From positions 1 to 25,882 of the forward strand of contig DBTV01000015.1 of the NCBI GenBank assembly GCA_002307235.1: a stretch of DNA of 25,882 bases. Direction: 5' to 3'. Positions within the stretch are counted from its first letter, which is position 1; every line of letters starts with the position of its first letter. The position numbers and the translations under genes were made by a program. Origin of the DNA: Acidobacteriaceae bacterium UBA1307 (GTDB taxonomy: Bacteria > Acidobacteriota > Terriglobia > Terriglobales > Acidobacteriaceae). This document shows, piece by piece, positions 1-7,443 of the stretch. The notes beneath the pieces were generated by a model that was not told the DNA's origin, did no database searches, and saw nothing but the letters and a program-made list of their open reading frames with translations.

Positions 1-443
1 GGACCAGAAATATAGAGGCCGATCAAGGCTGCACAACCAGAGAACTCCACAACTTGCTCACCATCATCCATGGTCTCGATCTTTAAATTATTAGAAGAGC
101 TTACAGCGATATCGTTAGGAAGCCTGTCTGATCGCCACTCAATCTTTAAGCCACCCTTGACGCGGTGAAGAACAGTCACATACCAACCTGTCTGAGAGGC
201 ACTGAGAATCGCAAGATTCGCACCCCTACGTTCATCGCTATCGAAGGTTAGAATCGAATAAATCTTCTGTCTGTGGAATACTCCACTCTTCGCAATTGCG
301 GCATTCAACTGCGCCAAAGTAAAGCCAGAAAGATCATCCTCCGCTGAAGCAATGGCTCCAAACGGTGCAAAAATAGTTAGTCCAAATAATGCGAGCAGCA
401 AATATTTGAGCATCGTTTCAACACCGATCGATTTTGTTGCCAT
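1..443 (-). CDS. Secreted hypothetical protein, partial (3' end outside window)
   Basis: An open frame runs on the minus strand from the window edge to an ATG at 443, or to a second in-frame ATG at 413. From the second ATG the protein begins MLKYLLLALFGL and reads on through a hydrophobic stretch to an ASA-ED junction, a good Sec signal peptide with likely signal peptidase I cleavage. About 110 mature residues are visible, with no motif I recognise. One Cys lies near the visible end (EFSGCAA). The start at 443 would add ten polar residues before the signal core and has a weak GGCGG upstream, so 413 may be the true start. Base composition is AT-richer than the hopanoid locus. It belongs to the accessory strip left of the tRNA. 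Function unknown; export is inferred from the N-terminus only. Confidence 0.6.
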   Translation of the reverse strand, partial: MATKSIGVETMLKYLLLALFGLTIFAPFGAIASAEDDLSGFTLAQLNAAIAKSGVFHRQKIYSILTFDSDERRGANLAILSASQTGWYVTVLHRVKGGLKIEWRSDRLPNDIAVSSSNNLKIETMDDGEQVVEFSGCAALIGLYISG

Positions 444-648
444 TATGATACCGCCTGACGGATTGTCGGCAATGCTGCTCCCAGTTTGAGGTAGATCACT
501 GTGCGAAACACTTGGGAAGAGTTGTTTCCTTGTAGTGAGTTTATGTCGGAAATTACGAAGAGTTGCTGCAATACTAGCCTCTTAGCTGAAAGTTTGCCTC
601 ACGACTGCTTCTCTCTGCCCAGCAGCGGCGACCGCCCAATGACCGCCC

Positions 649-924
649 GTGTCTTCGGCGGTTTGGCTGGTGCCGAAATCCCCTCGAAGGCTGCTTGAAG
701 ACCTGAAGAAGCCGCCTGTCCGGGCGGCTATTGCCCCACAAGACAAGTTGCTGGTTTGCCGCGAAGAGGCCGCAGAGATCCTGTCCATCAGCGTTCGTTC
801 GGTGGATTACCTGCTCGCCAACCGGCAACTCACTTTCCGGAGAATCGGAACCCGCAACCTGATTCCAATGGCGGATCTGAGACGATTCGCCCGCATGGAT
901 CACCCGGAGTGGCTGGCCTGTTAG
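649..924 (+). CDS. Small helix-turn-helix protein, excisionase/MerR-like fold
   Basis: This 91-aa protein has a core from about residue 33 (KLLVCREEAAEIL) to residue 82 that matches the HTH_17/excisionase pattern: a start strand, an AAEILSIS helix, recognition helix SVRSVDYLLANRQL, then the wing RRIGTRNLIPMADLRRF. Such proteins bind DNA and serve as recombination directionality factors or small regulators. The annotated start is GTG at 649 with no clear ribosome binding site, so the first 30 residues are doubtful; a TTG just before the core is an alternative. It lies in the same accessory strip as a decayed integrase, but about 1.3 kb away and on the opposite strand. A strong hairpin follows 57 nt downstream. 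The fold assignment is good; the specific role as excisionase or regulator is not decided. Confidence 0.65.
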   Translation: MSSAVWLVPKSPRRLLEDLKKPPVRAAIAPQDKLLVCREEAAEILSISVRSVDYLLANRQLTFRRIGTRNLIPMADLRRFARMDHPEWLAC

Positions 925-980
925 GCCACGAGCGCATCCTGGGCATTGCTTACAATGCTTTGATTCGATATGAACGAGAG

Positions 981-1025
981 AAACAGCAACTCCCCAGCAT
1001 CTTCCGTGCTGGGGAGTTGCTGTTT
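981..1025 (+). terminator. Perfect 19-bp hairpin, probably a bidirectional terminator
   Basis: Arms 981-999 and 1007-1025 are exact reverse complements (AAACAGCAACTCCCCAGCA and its complement) around a 7-nt loop. It follows the HTH gene stop by 57 nt. The outer AAA/TTT gives only a three-base T run on either strand, so termination is plausible but the T tract is short. Confidence 0.55.
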
Positions 1026-1139
1026 GCGCTTCTAAAAGTCGCGGGGGATCAGTACAAGGTTTCTGGCATCTTGGCACTCAACGAGTGCATTGGCATCAAC
1101 GAATGACAAGCCCACTTTTTAGGAGTGATCTCGTGTCAG

Positions 1140-1796
1140 TCATTTCAACTGAACCCATTTCCATTTACCGTCGGTTTTTCGGATCAGCTTGAGCATAATC
1201 TTATTATTTTTTGAATCCATGTAATAAGTGTGCAGTTCTCCAGAAGATGACCATTTTGCATCTTCGAATTCCGCTAGGATTGTGTCACTTTTACTAACCA
1301 ATCCACTGTCTCCTGCCCAAAGAAGCGTTCCGTTTCTTGCGTAGAGCTTCCAATCCGAAAGGTCTTTACCATCCAGTTGTGATACGGACAAATACATCTC
1401 TTTATTTGGAGAAAAATTCACCAGAGTGCCACCCGGTAAGAGTTGGCCAGACTCGTCGTCCAATAGCGCCCCTGTAAATAAATCTTCATCCTCGTGGCCA
1501 ATGTAGTGAAGATGGAGAGTGGTACTATAGCCACAGTACTCCCAGCATTGTCCTCCGATTCCATCGCCATTACATCTTTTATCCATTAGCTGCCGAACGC
1601 CGTGTGCCCAGCTGATTTGCAATGTGTGTTTGGCAATTCTCTTCGCACCGTGTGGAGCTTGCCTTAATGCCGCAGGTTCATGGCGATCATTTGAACCAGA
1701 TGTTCCCGAGCACTGAAGCAGTTGCCCATAAGCACCCGTTGTCGAGACAAGGGCAGCGCAGCAAATAAGAACGAGAGTTACAAAGACTCGATGCAT
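1140..1796 (-). CDS. Secreted hypothetical protein, 218 aa
   Basis: From ATG 1796 the protein starts MHRVFVTLVLICCAALV, followed by STTGAYGQ: a Sec signal peptide of about 24 residues. The same frame can be opened 99 nt further upstream, but that adds charged residues before the signal peptide and overlaps a large dyad, so 1796 is preferred. The mature part has a cluster of Cys residues (CNGDGIGGQCWEYCG, around 85-100) that could form disulfides, and a C-terminal half rich in beta-type strands. A short alternating pattern ends in KWKWVQLK. No family recognised. It is AT-richer than the core genes and lies in the accessory strip. The start is very close to a 12-bp inverted repeat containing a -10-like TATACT, suggesting a regulated promoter with almost no leader. 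Confidence 0.6.
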   Translation of the reverse strand: MHRVFVTLVLICCAALVSTTGAYGQLLQCSGTSGSNDRHEPAALRQAPHGAKRIAKHTLQISWAHGVRQLMDKRCNGDGIGGQCWEYCGYSTTLHLHYIGHEDEDLFTGALLDDESGQLLPGGTLVNFSPNKEMYLSVSQLDGKDLSDWKLYARNGTLLWAGDSGLVSKSDTILAEFEDAKWSSSGELHTYYMDSKNNKIMLKLIRKTDGKWKWVQLK

Positions 1797-1803
1797 ATTG
1801 GCC

Positions 1804-1835
1804 ACAGTATATCTGGCTTTTGGCAGATATACTGT
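1804..1835 (-). promoter_or_regulatory. 12-bp perfect inverted repeat overlapping a probable -10 box
   Basis: ACAGTATATCTG (1804-1815) and its exact reverse complement (1824-1835) flank 8 nt. Read on the minus strand, the distal arm contains TATACT ending 9 nt before ATG 1796. The position fits an operator over the core promoter; an RNA hairpin blocking the start is the alternative. A second smaller dyad, GATATT-GG-AATATC, lies at 1862-1875. Confidence 0.45.
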
Positions 1836-1957
1836 CCTGCATTTTCCTCGCTCTATGTGCAGATATTGGAATATCGAATAACGAAAACAGGACAAGTCGC
1901 TCCCCGGTTATCAATTTTAAGCGGCTTGGGTAGTAGCTGAAAATTCAGCGTGCACGC

Positions 1958-2256
1958 TTAGCGGAGTAGCGTTTCCGCAGCGCAAGGCTCAAAGCGGATC
2001 GAAAGCCGGGAACCCGTTGCCTGCGCTAAACGTTGAAGTGTGCGCAGGGATGGCTGAACTCGCCCGCCTTCCATCCTGACAACAACCGGCTGAGTCGTCC
2101 CCATCTTGATGGTCAGTTCTGACTGAGTCGTTCCTGCGCATTACGGGCTGCAATCACAACCTTCGCCAGTGCAAATTCATCTTCCATGGTGGCGTGGGCC
2201 TTCCGGTACTTTGGCTCTTTCATCCACTTCTGATGCAGTTCGCTGATTCTTGCCAT
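1958..2256 (-). pseudogene. HigA-like XRE antitoxin, frameshifted
   Basis: The first frame, from ATG 2256, reads MARISELHQKWMKEPKYRKAH and continues through MEDEFALAKVVIAARNAQE before stopping at TGA. The other frame continues with SELTIKMGTTQPVVVRMEGG, then RVQPSLRTLQRLAQATGSRL, ending at TAA 1958. Joined, these give the whole HigA/XRE layout: an N-terminal helix, then the HTH with the MEGGRVQPSLRTLQRLA signature. One missing base near the AAT-GC-GCAGGA junction (RNAAG expected) accounts for the break. A GAGGAG ribosome binding site 8 nt before the ATG overlaps the integrase stop. In the family this protein binds and neutralises a RelE-type HigB toxin and represses its own promoter; no toxin gene is seen next to it. 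A sequencing error is the alternative to true decay. Confidence 0.75.
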
Positions 2257-2268
2257 GATTCCAACTCC

Positions 2269-2682
2269 TCAACGACAAATTTTACAAGCCAACAAGCCAA
2301 CAAGCCTCTCCGAGGCTGAGGCCGTGGCGTCGCGCGAAAGATGAGCGTAACGCGCGGCCATTGTGATGGTCTTGTGTCCTGCCAAAACCTGAATTTCCCG
2401 AGTGCTCACTCCGGCCATGGCAAGCCAGGAGCAAAACGTATGCCGGTTGTTGTGCTAGGTGTATTCCGAGATCTTTGCTTCGCGCAGGGCGGGTTCAAAC
2501 CACCAGCGGCAATCGGACCGGAGGCCGGGACGTGGGAAGACCGGGTCTCCACCCTCGTGGGCTACAGCTTCCTTCTGTTGCTTGAGTGCCTCTAGAGCCA
2601 CGGTGTTCAAGGGGACGTTGTGCGCGGAACCGTTCTTGGTCTTTGTCAGCCGAATGATCTTTGGAGTGCCATTTTGCTTCAT
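2269..2682 (-). pseudogene. Tyrosine recombinase (phage-type integrase), C-terminal remnant with internal stop
   Basis: The C-terminal catalytic half is recognisable: the beta-hairpin KTKNGSAHNVPL with its lysine, HNNRHTF (the HxxRH box), LAGHKTI and RYAHL with the tyrosine nucleophile. The frame is interrupted at 2455-2457 by TAG exactly where relatives have Trp (YT-stop-HNNRH), a single TGG to TAG change. The N-terminal core-binding domain and the first catalytic Arg are absent; the frame stays open upstream toward the tRNA but the residues before about 2690 do not look like the family. Integrases of this type insert elements into tRNA 3' ends, and this one lies directly beyond the 3' end of the tRNA at 2801. 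It is almost certainly inactive. Three 8-bp tandem copies (ACAAGCCA, 2284-2307) fall in its last codons. Confidence 0.8.
2284..2307. repeat. 8-bp tandem repeat, three copies
   Basis: ACAAGCCA, ACAAGCCA and ACAAGCCT stand head to tail inside the integrase remnant. As 8 is not a multiple of 3, slippage here shifts the frame of the last codons. Confidence 0.7.
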
Positions 2683-2800
2683 AGTGCCTCCGATGAGCCG
2701 ATTGTCGCAACAGGGGTCAAAACTGGCACCAAACGAATAAAGCCACCTTGGGTAAGCGCCCCATGGTGACTCGTTAAACCCATATTTTCAGTTGTTTATC

Positions 2801-2876
<76 letters not shown>

Positions 2877-2893
2877 TTGATGCTTGTTTTCTT

Positions 2894-2899
2894 ATTGTA
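2894..2899 (-). promoter_or_regulatory. Putative -10 box of the tRNA gene
   Basis: TACAAT on the minus strand ends 17 nt before the mature tRNA 5' end at 2876, a normal distance for a short 5' leader removed by RNase P. No convincing -35 hexamer is seen. Confidence 0.4.
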
Positions 2900-3151
2900 A
2901 GGGCAGGGGAGGGGCGTATTGTGCGCAGAAAGGCCGGTGCTCGGAGGGCATTTCGTTGCGATTGCGCAATCCCTGTCGAATGAATCTTATATGACAGAGC
3001 GGGTGGGGAGCAAAGCCAGAATTGCCTCCTGCGGCTTCGTGGGACTTCTCCAGTGGGAAATTTGTCAGGGAGAGGCCTTTGAATGGGGGCGCGTGTTCTT
3101 TTTCGCGGTGCTCGTTTTCTTCTTTCTGCTGTCTTTTATTCACCCCATTGG

Positions 3152-3157
3152 TATACT
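3152..3157 (+). promoter_or_regulatory. Putative -10 box of ispH, leaderless arrangement
   Basis: TATACT is followed by 7 nt and then GTG 3165. The expected transcript start falls at or next to the start codon. CTGTCT at 3129-3134, 17 nt upstream, is a poor -35. A perfect palindrome ATTGCGCAAT (2961-2970) lies further upstream. Confidence 0.4.
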
Positions 3158-3164
3158 TGCAAAT

Positions 3165-4193
3165 GTGACAACGACGACTTCTGAGTCCACTTCCCAAGGC
3201 ATCCCCGCCGGGTCTTCCCCCAACCAGAAGAGGGTTCTGCTGCTGAAGCCACGTGGCTTTTGCGCTGGCGTGGTACGCGCGATCGATATTGTGAAGATCG
3301 CACTGGATACTTTTGGCGCACCGATTTATGTGCGTCGGGAGATTGTCCACAACCGATATGTTGTCAATGATTTAGCGGAAAAAGGCGCGATTTTTGTCCA
3401 TGAAATCGACGACGTGCCGAATGGCCAGCGTGTCATCTATTCCGCCCATGGCGTTTCCCCCGCCGTGCGCGAGATCAGCAAGCAGCGCGGTCTGAAGGTG
3501 ATTGACGCGACCTGTCCGCTGGTCACCAAGGTGCATCTGGAGGCCGTCAAGTTCGCCAAGCAGGGCTATTCGCTGGTGCTGATTGGCCATCGTGACCACG
3601 ACGAGATCGAGGGCACGCTGGGCGAGGCGCCGAATGTGACGCAAGTTGTCTCGAATGTTGCGGATGTTGAGGCCCTCGTGGTCCCTGATCCGGAGCATGT
3701 CGCCTACCTGACGCAGACGACGCTGAGTTTGTCGGAGGCGCACGACATCATCCAGGCTCTCAAGATCAAGTTTCCGAAGATTGCCGGGCCGCACTCGCAG
3801 GACATCTGTTATGCGACGGAGAACCGCCAGACGGCGGTGCGCAACGTGGCGCACAATGCCGACTTGGTGCTGGTGGTTGGTTCAACCAACAGTTCGAATT
3901 CGAACCGCCTGGTCGAGGTCTCGCGGAATCTGGGGACAATTGGCTATCTTATTGATAATTCACGGTCTATTCAGCCGGAGTGGTTGAGTGGCGTTACATC
4001 GGTCGCTGTGACTGCCGGAGCTTCAGCTCCCGAGGTTCTGGTGGAGGATGTTGTGAATTATTTGCGGCAGAATGGCTTCGGCAGCGTCGAAGAAGTGGAA
4101 GTGATGCCGGAGAATGTTCGTTTCGGTTTGCCACCGGAGATTGTGCGGGCCATCGGTGGTGCGGACGGCGCAGAGCCCGTGGGCGTGCGCTGA
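3165..4193 (+). CDS. ispH: 4-hydroxy-3-methylbut-2-enyl diphosphate reductase IspH
   Basis: IspH makes IPP and DMAPP from HMBPP in the last step of the MEP isoprenoid pathway, using a [4Fe-4S] cluster. The protein from GTG 3165 is 342 aa. Cluster ligands are C33 (PRGFCAG), C117 (DATCPLV) and C215 (QDICYAT); substrate-side residues H62, H95, H145 and E147 keep the spacing of the E. coli enzyme. TQTTLS and SSNSNRL motifs are also present. The frame is open back to about 2919, but this would add some 80 residues including a Phe/Val-rich hydrophobic stretch that the family lacks. GTG 3165 has no Shine-Dalgarno but a TATACT box 7 nt ahead, so a leaderless start is the best reading. It feeds precursors into the squalene and hopanoid genes that follow on the same strand, 91 nt before shc. 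Confidence 0.93.
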   Translation: MTTTTSESTSQGIPAGSSPNQKRVLLLKPRGFCAGVVRAIDIVKIALDTFGAPIYVRREIVHNRYVVNDLAEKGAIFVHEIDDVPNGQRVIYSAHGVSPAVREISKQRGLKVIDATCPLVTKVHLEAVKFAKQGYSLVLIGHRDHDEIEGTLGEAPNVTQVVSNVADVEALVVPDPEHVAYLTQTTLSLSEAHDIIQALKIKFPKIAGPHSQDICYATENRQTAVRNVAHNADLVLVVGSTNSSNSNRLVEVSRNLGTIGYLIDNSRSIQPEWLSGVTSVAVTAGASAPEVLVEDVVNYLRQNGFGSVEEVEVMPENVRFGLPPEIVRAIGGADGAEPVGVR

Positions 4194-4284
4194 AAACCTC
4201 TCGTGATGGAGAAAGTTGGGCGGCGCGGTTTCCGGGCGCCGTCCGATTTGGTTGTACGGAGAAGAAAGAGGTTCTTCGAACCGC

Positions 4285-6309
4285 ATGAGTTCTGAACAGG
4301 TTCATACACAGTTCCCCACGCCGCGCTTTGGCCGCTTCGATGCAGCCATGGACGATGTGGAGCAGGCGATAGGCCGCTCGAGCGAGTATCTTTTCTCTCG
4401 CCAGCACCCGGAGGGGTACTGGAATGGAGAGCTTGAGTCGGATGCAATGCTGGTGGCCGATTACATCTTTCTGCATACGCTGCTTGAATCGGGCGACCGT
4501 GGCCGCATGGAGCGGGCGCTGCGGCAGATGATGCGCATGCAGCAGGCCGACGGGAGCTGGAACATCTATCCGGGCGGGCCGGGCAACATCTCGCAGACCG
4601 TCAAGTGCTATTCGGCGGCGAAGATGATGGGCGTTGCGGCCGATGATGCGCGTTTGACCAAGGCGCGGGAGTGGGCGTTGGCGCATGGCGGTGCGGTGGC
4701 CTGCAACACGTTCACGAAGATGTACCTGTGCGCGCTCGGCATGTATGACTACGATGCCGTGCCAGCGGTGCCGCCCGAGATTGTCCTGTTTCCGAAGTGG
4801 TTTTACTTCAACCTGTACGAGATCTCGAGCTGGTCGCGTGGCATTCTGGTGCCGCTGTCGATTCTCTATGCGAAGAAGCCGTTCAAGAAGCTGCCGCCCG
4901 AGCAGGGCATCGACGAACTCTATGTGGGCGGTCGCGCCAATGCCAAGATGCATCTGCGTTTTGACCGCAAGAAGCTGATCTCGTGGCGGAATTTTTTCAT
5001 CATCACCGACCGGATCGCGCACTGGGCCGAGGCCGTGCACTTGCGCCCGCTGCGCAAGCTCGCGCTGAAGCGGGCCGAGCAGTGGATGCTGGATCGCTTT
5101 GAGATGACCGACGGCCTGCATGCGATTTATCCGGCGATGCTGAACGCGATTATCGCGCTGCGTTGCCTCGGCTACTCCGAGGACGACCCGCAGGTGATCC
5201 GCGCGCGGGACGAGTTTGAGAAGCTGGGCATTGAGCAGGAGCCGACCGAAGAGTGCGCGGAGCCGACCTTCCGCATGGTGCCGTGCATGTCGCCGGTCTG
5301 GGATACGGCGCAGGCGATCACCGCGCTGGGCGATGCCGGGCTGCGTCGCGACGATCCGCGCATGTTGAAGGCCGTGGACTGGATGCTGGCCAAGGAGATT
5401 CGCCACAAGGGCGACTGGGCGGTGAAGGTGAAAAACACCGAGCCGGGCGGCTGGTCCTTCGAGTTCAACAACGAGTTTTATCCGGACACCGACGACACGG
5501 CGCAGGTTCTGCTGGCGCTCGCAAAGGTCGACAATCCGCGCGAGCACGTGCAGCAGGGAGCCATTGAGCGGGCCATCGACTGGGAGTTCGCCATGCAGTG
5601 CAGCAATGGCGGCTGGGCCAGCTTCGACAAAGACAACACGAAGATGATCTTCCAGTACATTCCCTTTGCCGACCACAACGCGATGCTCGATCCGCCGACG
5701 GTCGACATTACCGGGCGCATGCTGGAGATGCTGGCTGCCTACGGTTACACGCGCGCGGACAAGCGCATTGAGCGTGCGATCAAGTTCATCCTCAAGGAGC
5801 AGGAGCCGGACGGCAGTTGGTTTGGTCGCTGGGGTGTCAACTACATCTACGGCACCTTCCTGGTGTTGCGCGGTCTTGATGCCATCGGATTTGATCACAA
5901 CGAGCCGCAGGTGCAGCAGGCGGCCGAGTGGATTCGCATGGTGCAGAATGGCGATGGTGGCTGGGGCGAAAGCTGCGCCAGTTACGACGATCCGAACACG
6001 CGCGGTGAGGGAGAAAGCACGCCGTCGCAGACGGCCTGGGCGCTGATGGCGTTGCTTGCCGCCGGCGATGATCGCTCTGATTCGGTGGTGCGCGGTGCGC
6101 GCTGGCTGGTGGAGCATCAGGAGGCCGATGGCAGTTGGGACGAGTCGACACACGTGGGCGGCTTCAAGCAGGCCATCATTACCGGCACGGGTTTCCCCAA
6201 GGTGTATTACCTGGCGTACACGCTGTATCGCCAGTATTTCCCGCTGATGGCGTTGACCACCTACAAGCGGACGATGGATCGCGCAGCCGATGCTGGCGCG
6301 GGAGGTTAA
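4285..6309 (+). CDS. shc: Squalene-hopene cyclase
   Basis: This 674-aa enzyme folds squalene into hopene (and diplopterol) at the inner membrane. The catalytic D401-T-D403-D404 (PDTDDTAQ) is the class II cyclase acid motif. QW-type repeats occur along the length: GSWNIYPGGPG, GGWSFEFNNEF, GGWASFDKDN, GSWFGRWGVNY, GGWGESC and GSWDES. The length fits the family (630-720 aa). ATG 4285 begins MSSEQVHTQF; an earlier in-frame start at 4216 adds residues unlike the family and is not used. A GAAAGAGG lies 13 nt upstream, rather far. The 91-nt gap after ispH shows no clear terminator, so read-through from ispH is likely. hpnH begins 6 nt after its stop. Identity is secure. Gene also called hpnF. Confidence 0.97.
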   Translation: MSSEQVHTQFPTPRFGRFDAAMDDVEQAIGRSSEYLFSRQHPEGYWNGELESDAMLVADYIFLHTLLESGDRGRMERALRQMMRMQQADGSWNIYPGGPGNISQTVKCYSAAKMMGVAADDARLTKAREWALAHGGAVACNTFTKMYLCALGMYDYDAVPAVPPEIVLFPKWFYFNLYEISSWSRGILVPLSILYAKKPFKKLPPEQGIDELYVGGRANAKMHLRFDRKKLISWRNFFIITDRIAHWAEAVHLRPLRKLALKRAEQWMLDRFEMTDGLHAIYPAMLNAIIALRCLGYSEDDPQVIRARDEFEKLGIEQEPTEECAEPTFRMVPCMSPVWDTAQAITALGDAGLRRDDPRMLKAVDWMLAKEIRHKGDWAVKVKNTEPGGWSFEFNNEFYPDTDDTAQVLLALAKVDNPREHVQQGAIERAIDWEFAMQCSNGGWASFDKDNTKMIFQYIPFADHNAMLDPPTVDITGRMLEMLAAYGYTRADKRIERAIKFILKEQEPDGSWFGRWGVNYIYGTFLVLRGLDAIGFDHNEPQVQQAAEWIRMVQNGDGGWGESCASYDDPNTRGEGESTPSQTAWALMALLAAGDDRSDSVVRGARWLVEHQEADGSWDESTHVGGFKQAIITGTGFPKVYYLAYTLYRQYFPLMALTTYKRTMDRAADAGAGG

Positions 6310-6315
6310 ATCCGA

Positions 6316-7443
6316 ATGGCAGTTCCGATTTCTCAGATGTGGACGGTGGCCAGTTACGTCATCAAGAAGAACGTCACGGGCGTCAAGCGCTTTCCCCTGG
6401 TGCTGATGCTCGAGCCGTTGTTCCGCTGTAATCTGGCCTGCGCCGGATGCGGCAAGGTGCAGTATCCGCCGCATGTATTGAAGCGCATGTTGACGCCCGA
6501 AGAGTGCTTTGCGGCCGTTGAAGAATGCGGCGTGCCGATGGTTTCGATTCCGGGCGGCGAGCCGCTGTTGCATCCGCAGATCGTCGAGATCGTCAACGGT
6601 CTGGTGGCGCGCAAAAAGTATGTGTACATGTGCACGAACGCGATTGAGCTGAAGCGTCGGCTGCATGAGTTCACGCCGTCGAAGTACCTGACGTTTTCGG
6701 TGCATCTCGACGGACAGCGCGAGCATCACGACTTTGCCGTTTGCCGCGAGGGCACCTATGATCTGGCGGTGGAGGGCATCAAGGAAGCGGTCAAGCGCGG
6801 CTTCCGCGTGACGCCGAACTCGACCTTCTTTGATGGTGTTGATCCGAACAGCGTGCGCGAACACTTCGACGAGATGATGCGGATCGGCGTCGAGGGCATG
6901 GTGCTGTCGCCTGGTTACAGCTACGACAAGGCGCCCGATCAGAATCGCTTTTTAGGCCGCGCCAAGGTGCGCAAGCTCTTCCGCGCGATTCTGTCGAACC
7001 GCAAGCGCGAGTGGAAATTCAACATGTCGCCCTTGTTTCTCGAATTTTTGATGGGCGACCGCGACTACGAGTGCATTCCCTGGGGCATGCCCGCCTATAG
7101 TATCTTCGGCTGGCAGAAGCCCTGCTATCTGTTGCAGGACGGCTACACGGAGACCTATAAGGAACTGCTCGAGACCACGGATTGGGACAGCTACGGCGTG
7201 GCCAGCGGCAATGCGCACTGTGCCAACTGCATGGTGAGTTGCGGCTATGAGACTCCGGCTGTCATTGATGGCTTCGGCACGCTGAAGGGCTTCTGGGGCA
7301 TGGTGAAGGGCACCTTCAATCTCTACAAGGATGATCACGCGCAGAAGCTGCTCAACGAGTTCAAGCCGGAACCGGCTGTTCCATTGGTGCAGATCGATGC
7401 GGTGAAGAAATCCGAAAAGAAGCGGGAGGAGACCCACGCATGA
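6316..7443 (+). CDS. hpnH: Adenosylhopane synthase, radical SAM protein HpnH
   Basis: HpnH joins the 5'-deoxyadenosyl group of SAM to hopene, giving adenosylhopane, the first side-chain intermediate of bacteriohopanepolyols. The 375-aa protein has the radical SAM cluster motif C38-NLA-C42-AG-C45, followed by the PGGEPLLH glycine-rich SAM motif and the HLDG strand typical of the family. Further Cys residues near the C-terminus (AHCANCMVSCGYETP) match the HpnH family tail. A GGAGG at 6301-6305, inside the end of shc, stands 10 nt before ATG 6316, supporting the start and tight coupling with shc. The stop overlaps the next start by ATGA. Substrate supply (Shc) and the next enzyme (HpnG) are in the same operon. 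Confidence 0.96.
   Translation: MAVPISQMWTVASYVIKKNVTGVKRFPLVLMLEPLFRCNLACAGCGKVQYPPHVLKRMLTPEECFAAVEECGVPMVSIPGGEPLLHPQIVEIVNGLVARKKYVYMCTNAIELKRRLHEFTPSKYLTFSVHLDGQREHHDFAVCREGTYDLAVEGIKEAVKRGFRVTPNSTFFDGVDPNSVREHFDEMMRIGVEGMVLSPGYSYDKAPDQNRFLGRAKVRKLFRAILSNRKREWKFNMSPLFLEFLMGDRDYECIPWGMPAYSIFGWQKPCYLLQDGYTETYKELLETTDWDSYGVASGNAHCANCMVSCGYETPAVIDGFGTLKGFWGMVKGTFNLYKDDHAQKLLNEFKPEPAVPLVQIDAVKKSEKKREETHA

Noticed and set aside
756..1106. 116-aa plus-strand frame overlapping the HTH gene
   Set aside because: Runs through the 19-bp hairpin and has no recognisable domain.
2459..2740. Plus-strand frames opposite the integrase remnant
   Set aside because: The minus-strand reading has recombinase motifs; these are its shadows.
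2919..3164. N-terminal extension of IspH with a hydrophobic, Phe-rich segment
   Set aside because: Family members begin near KRVLLLKPRGFCAG; the segment is a T-rich upstream region containing a promoter-like box.
3994..6864. 956-aa open frame antisense to ispH, shc and hpnH
   Set aside because: His/Arg-rich composition without any domain; it is the mirror of GC-biased codons in real genes on the other strand.
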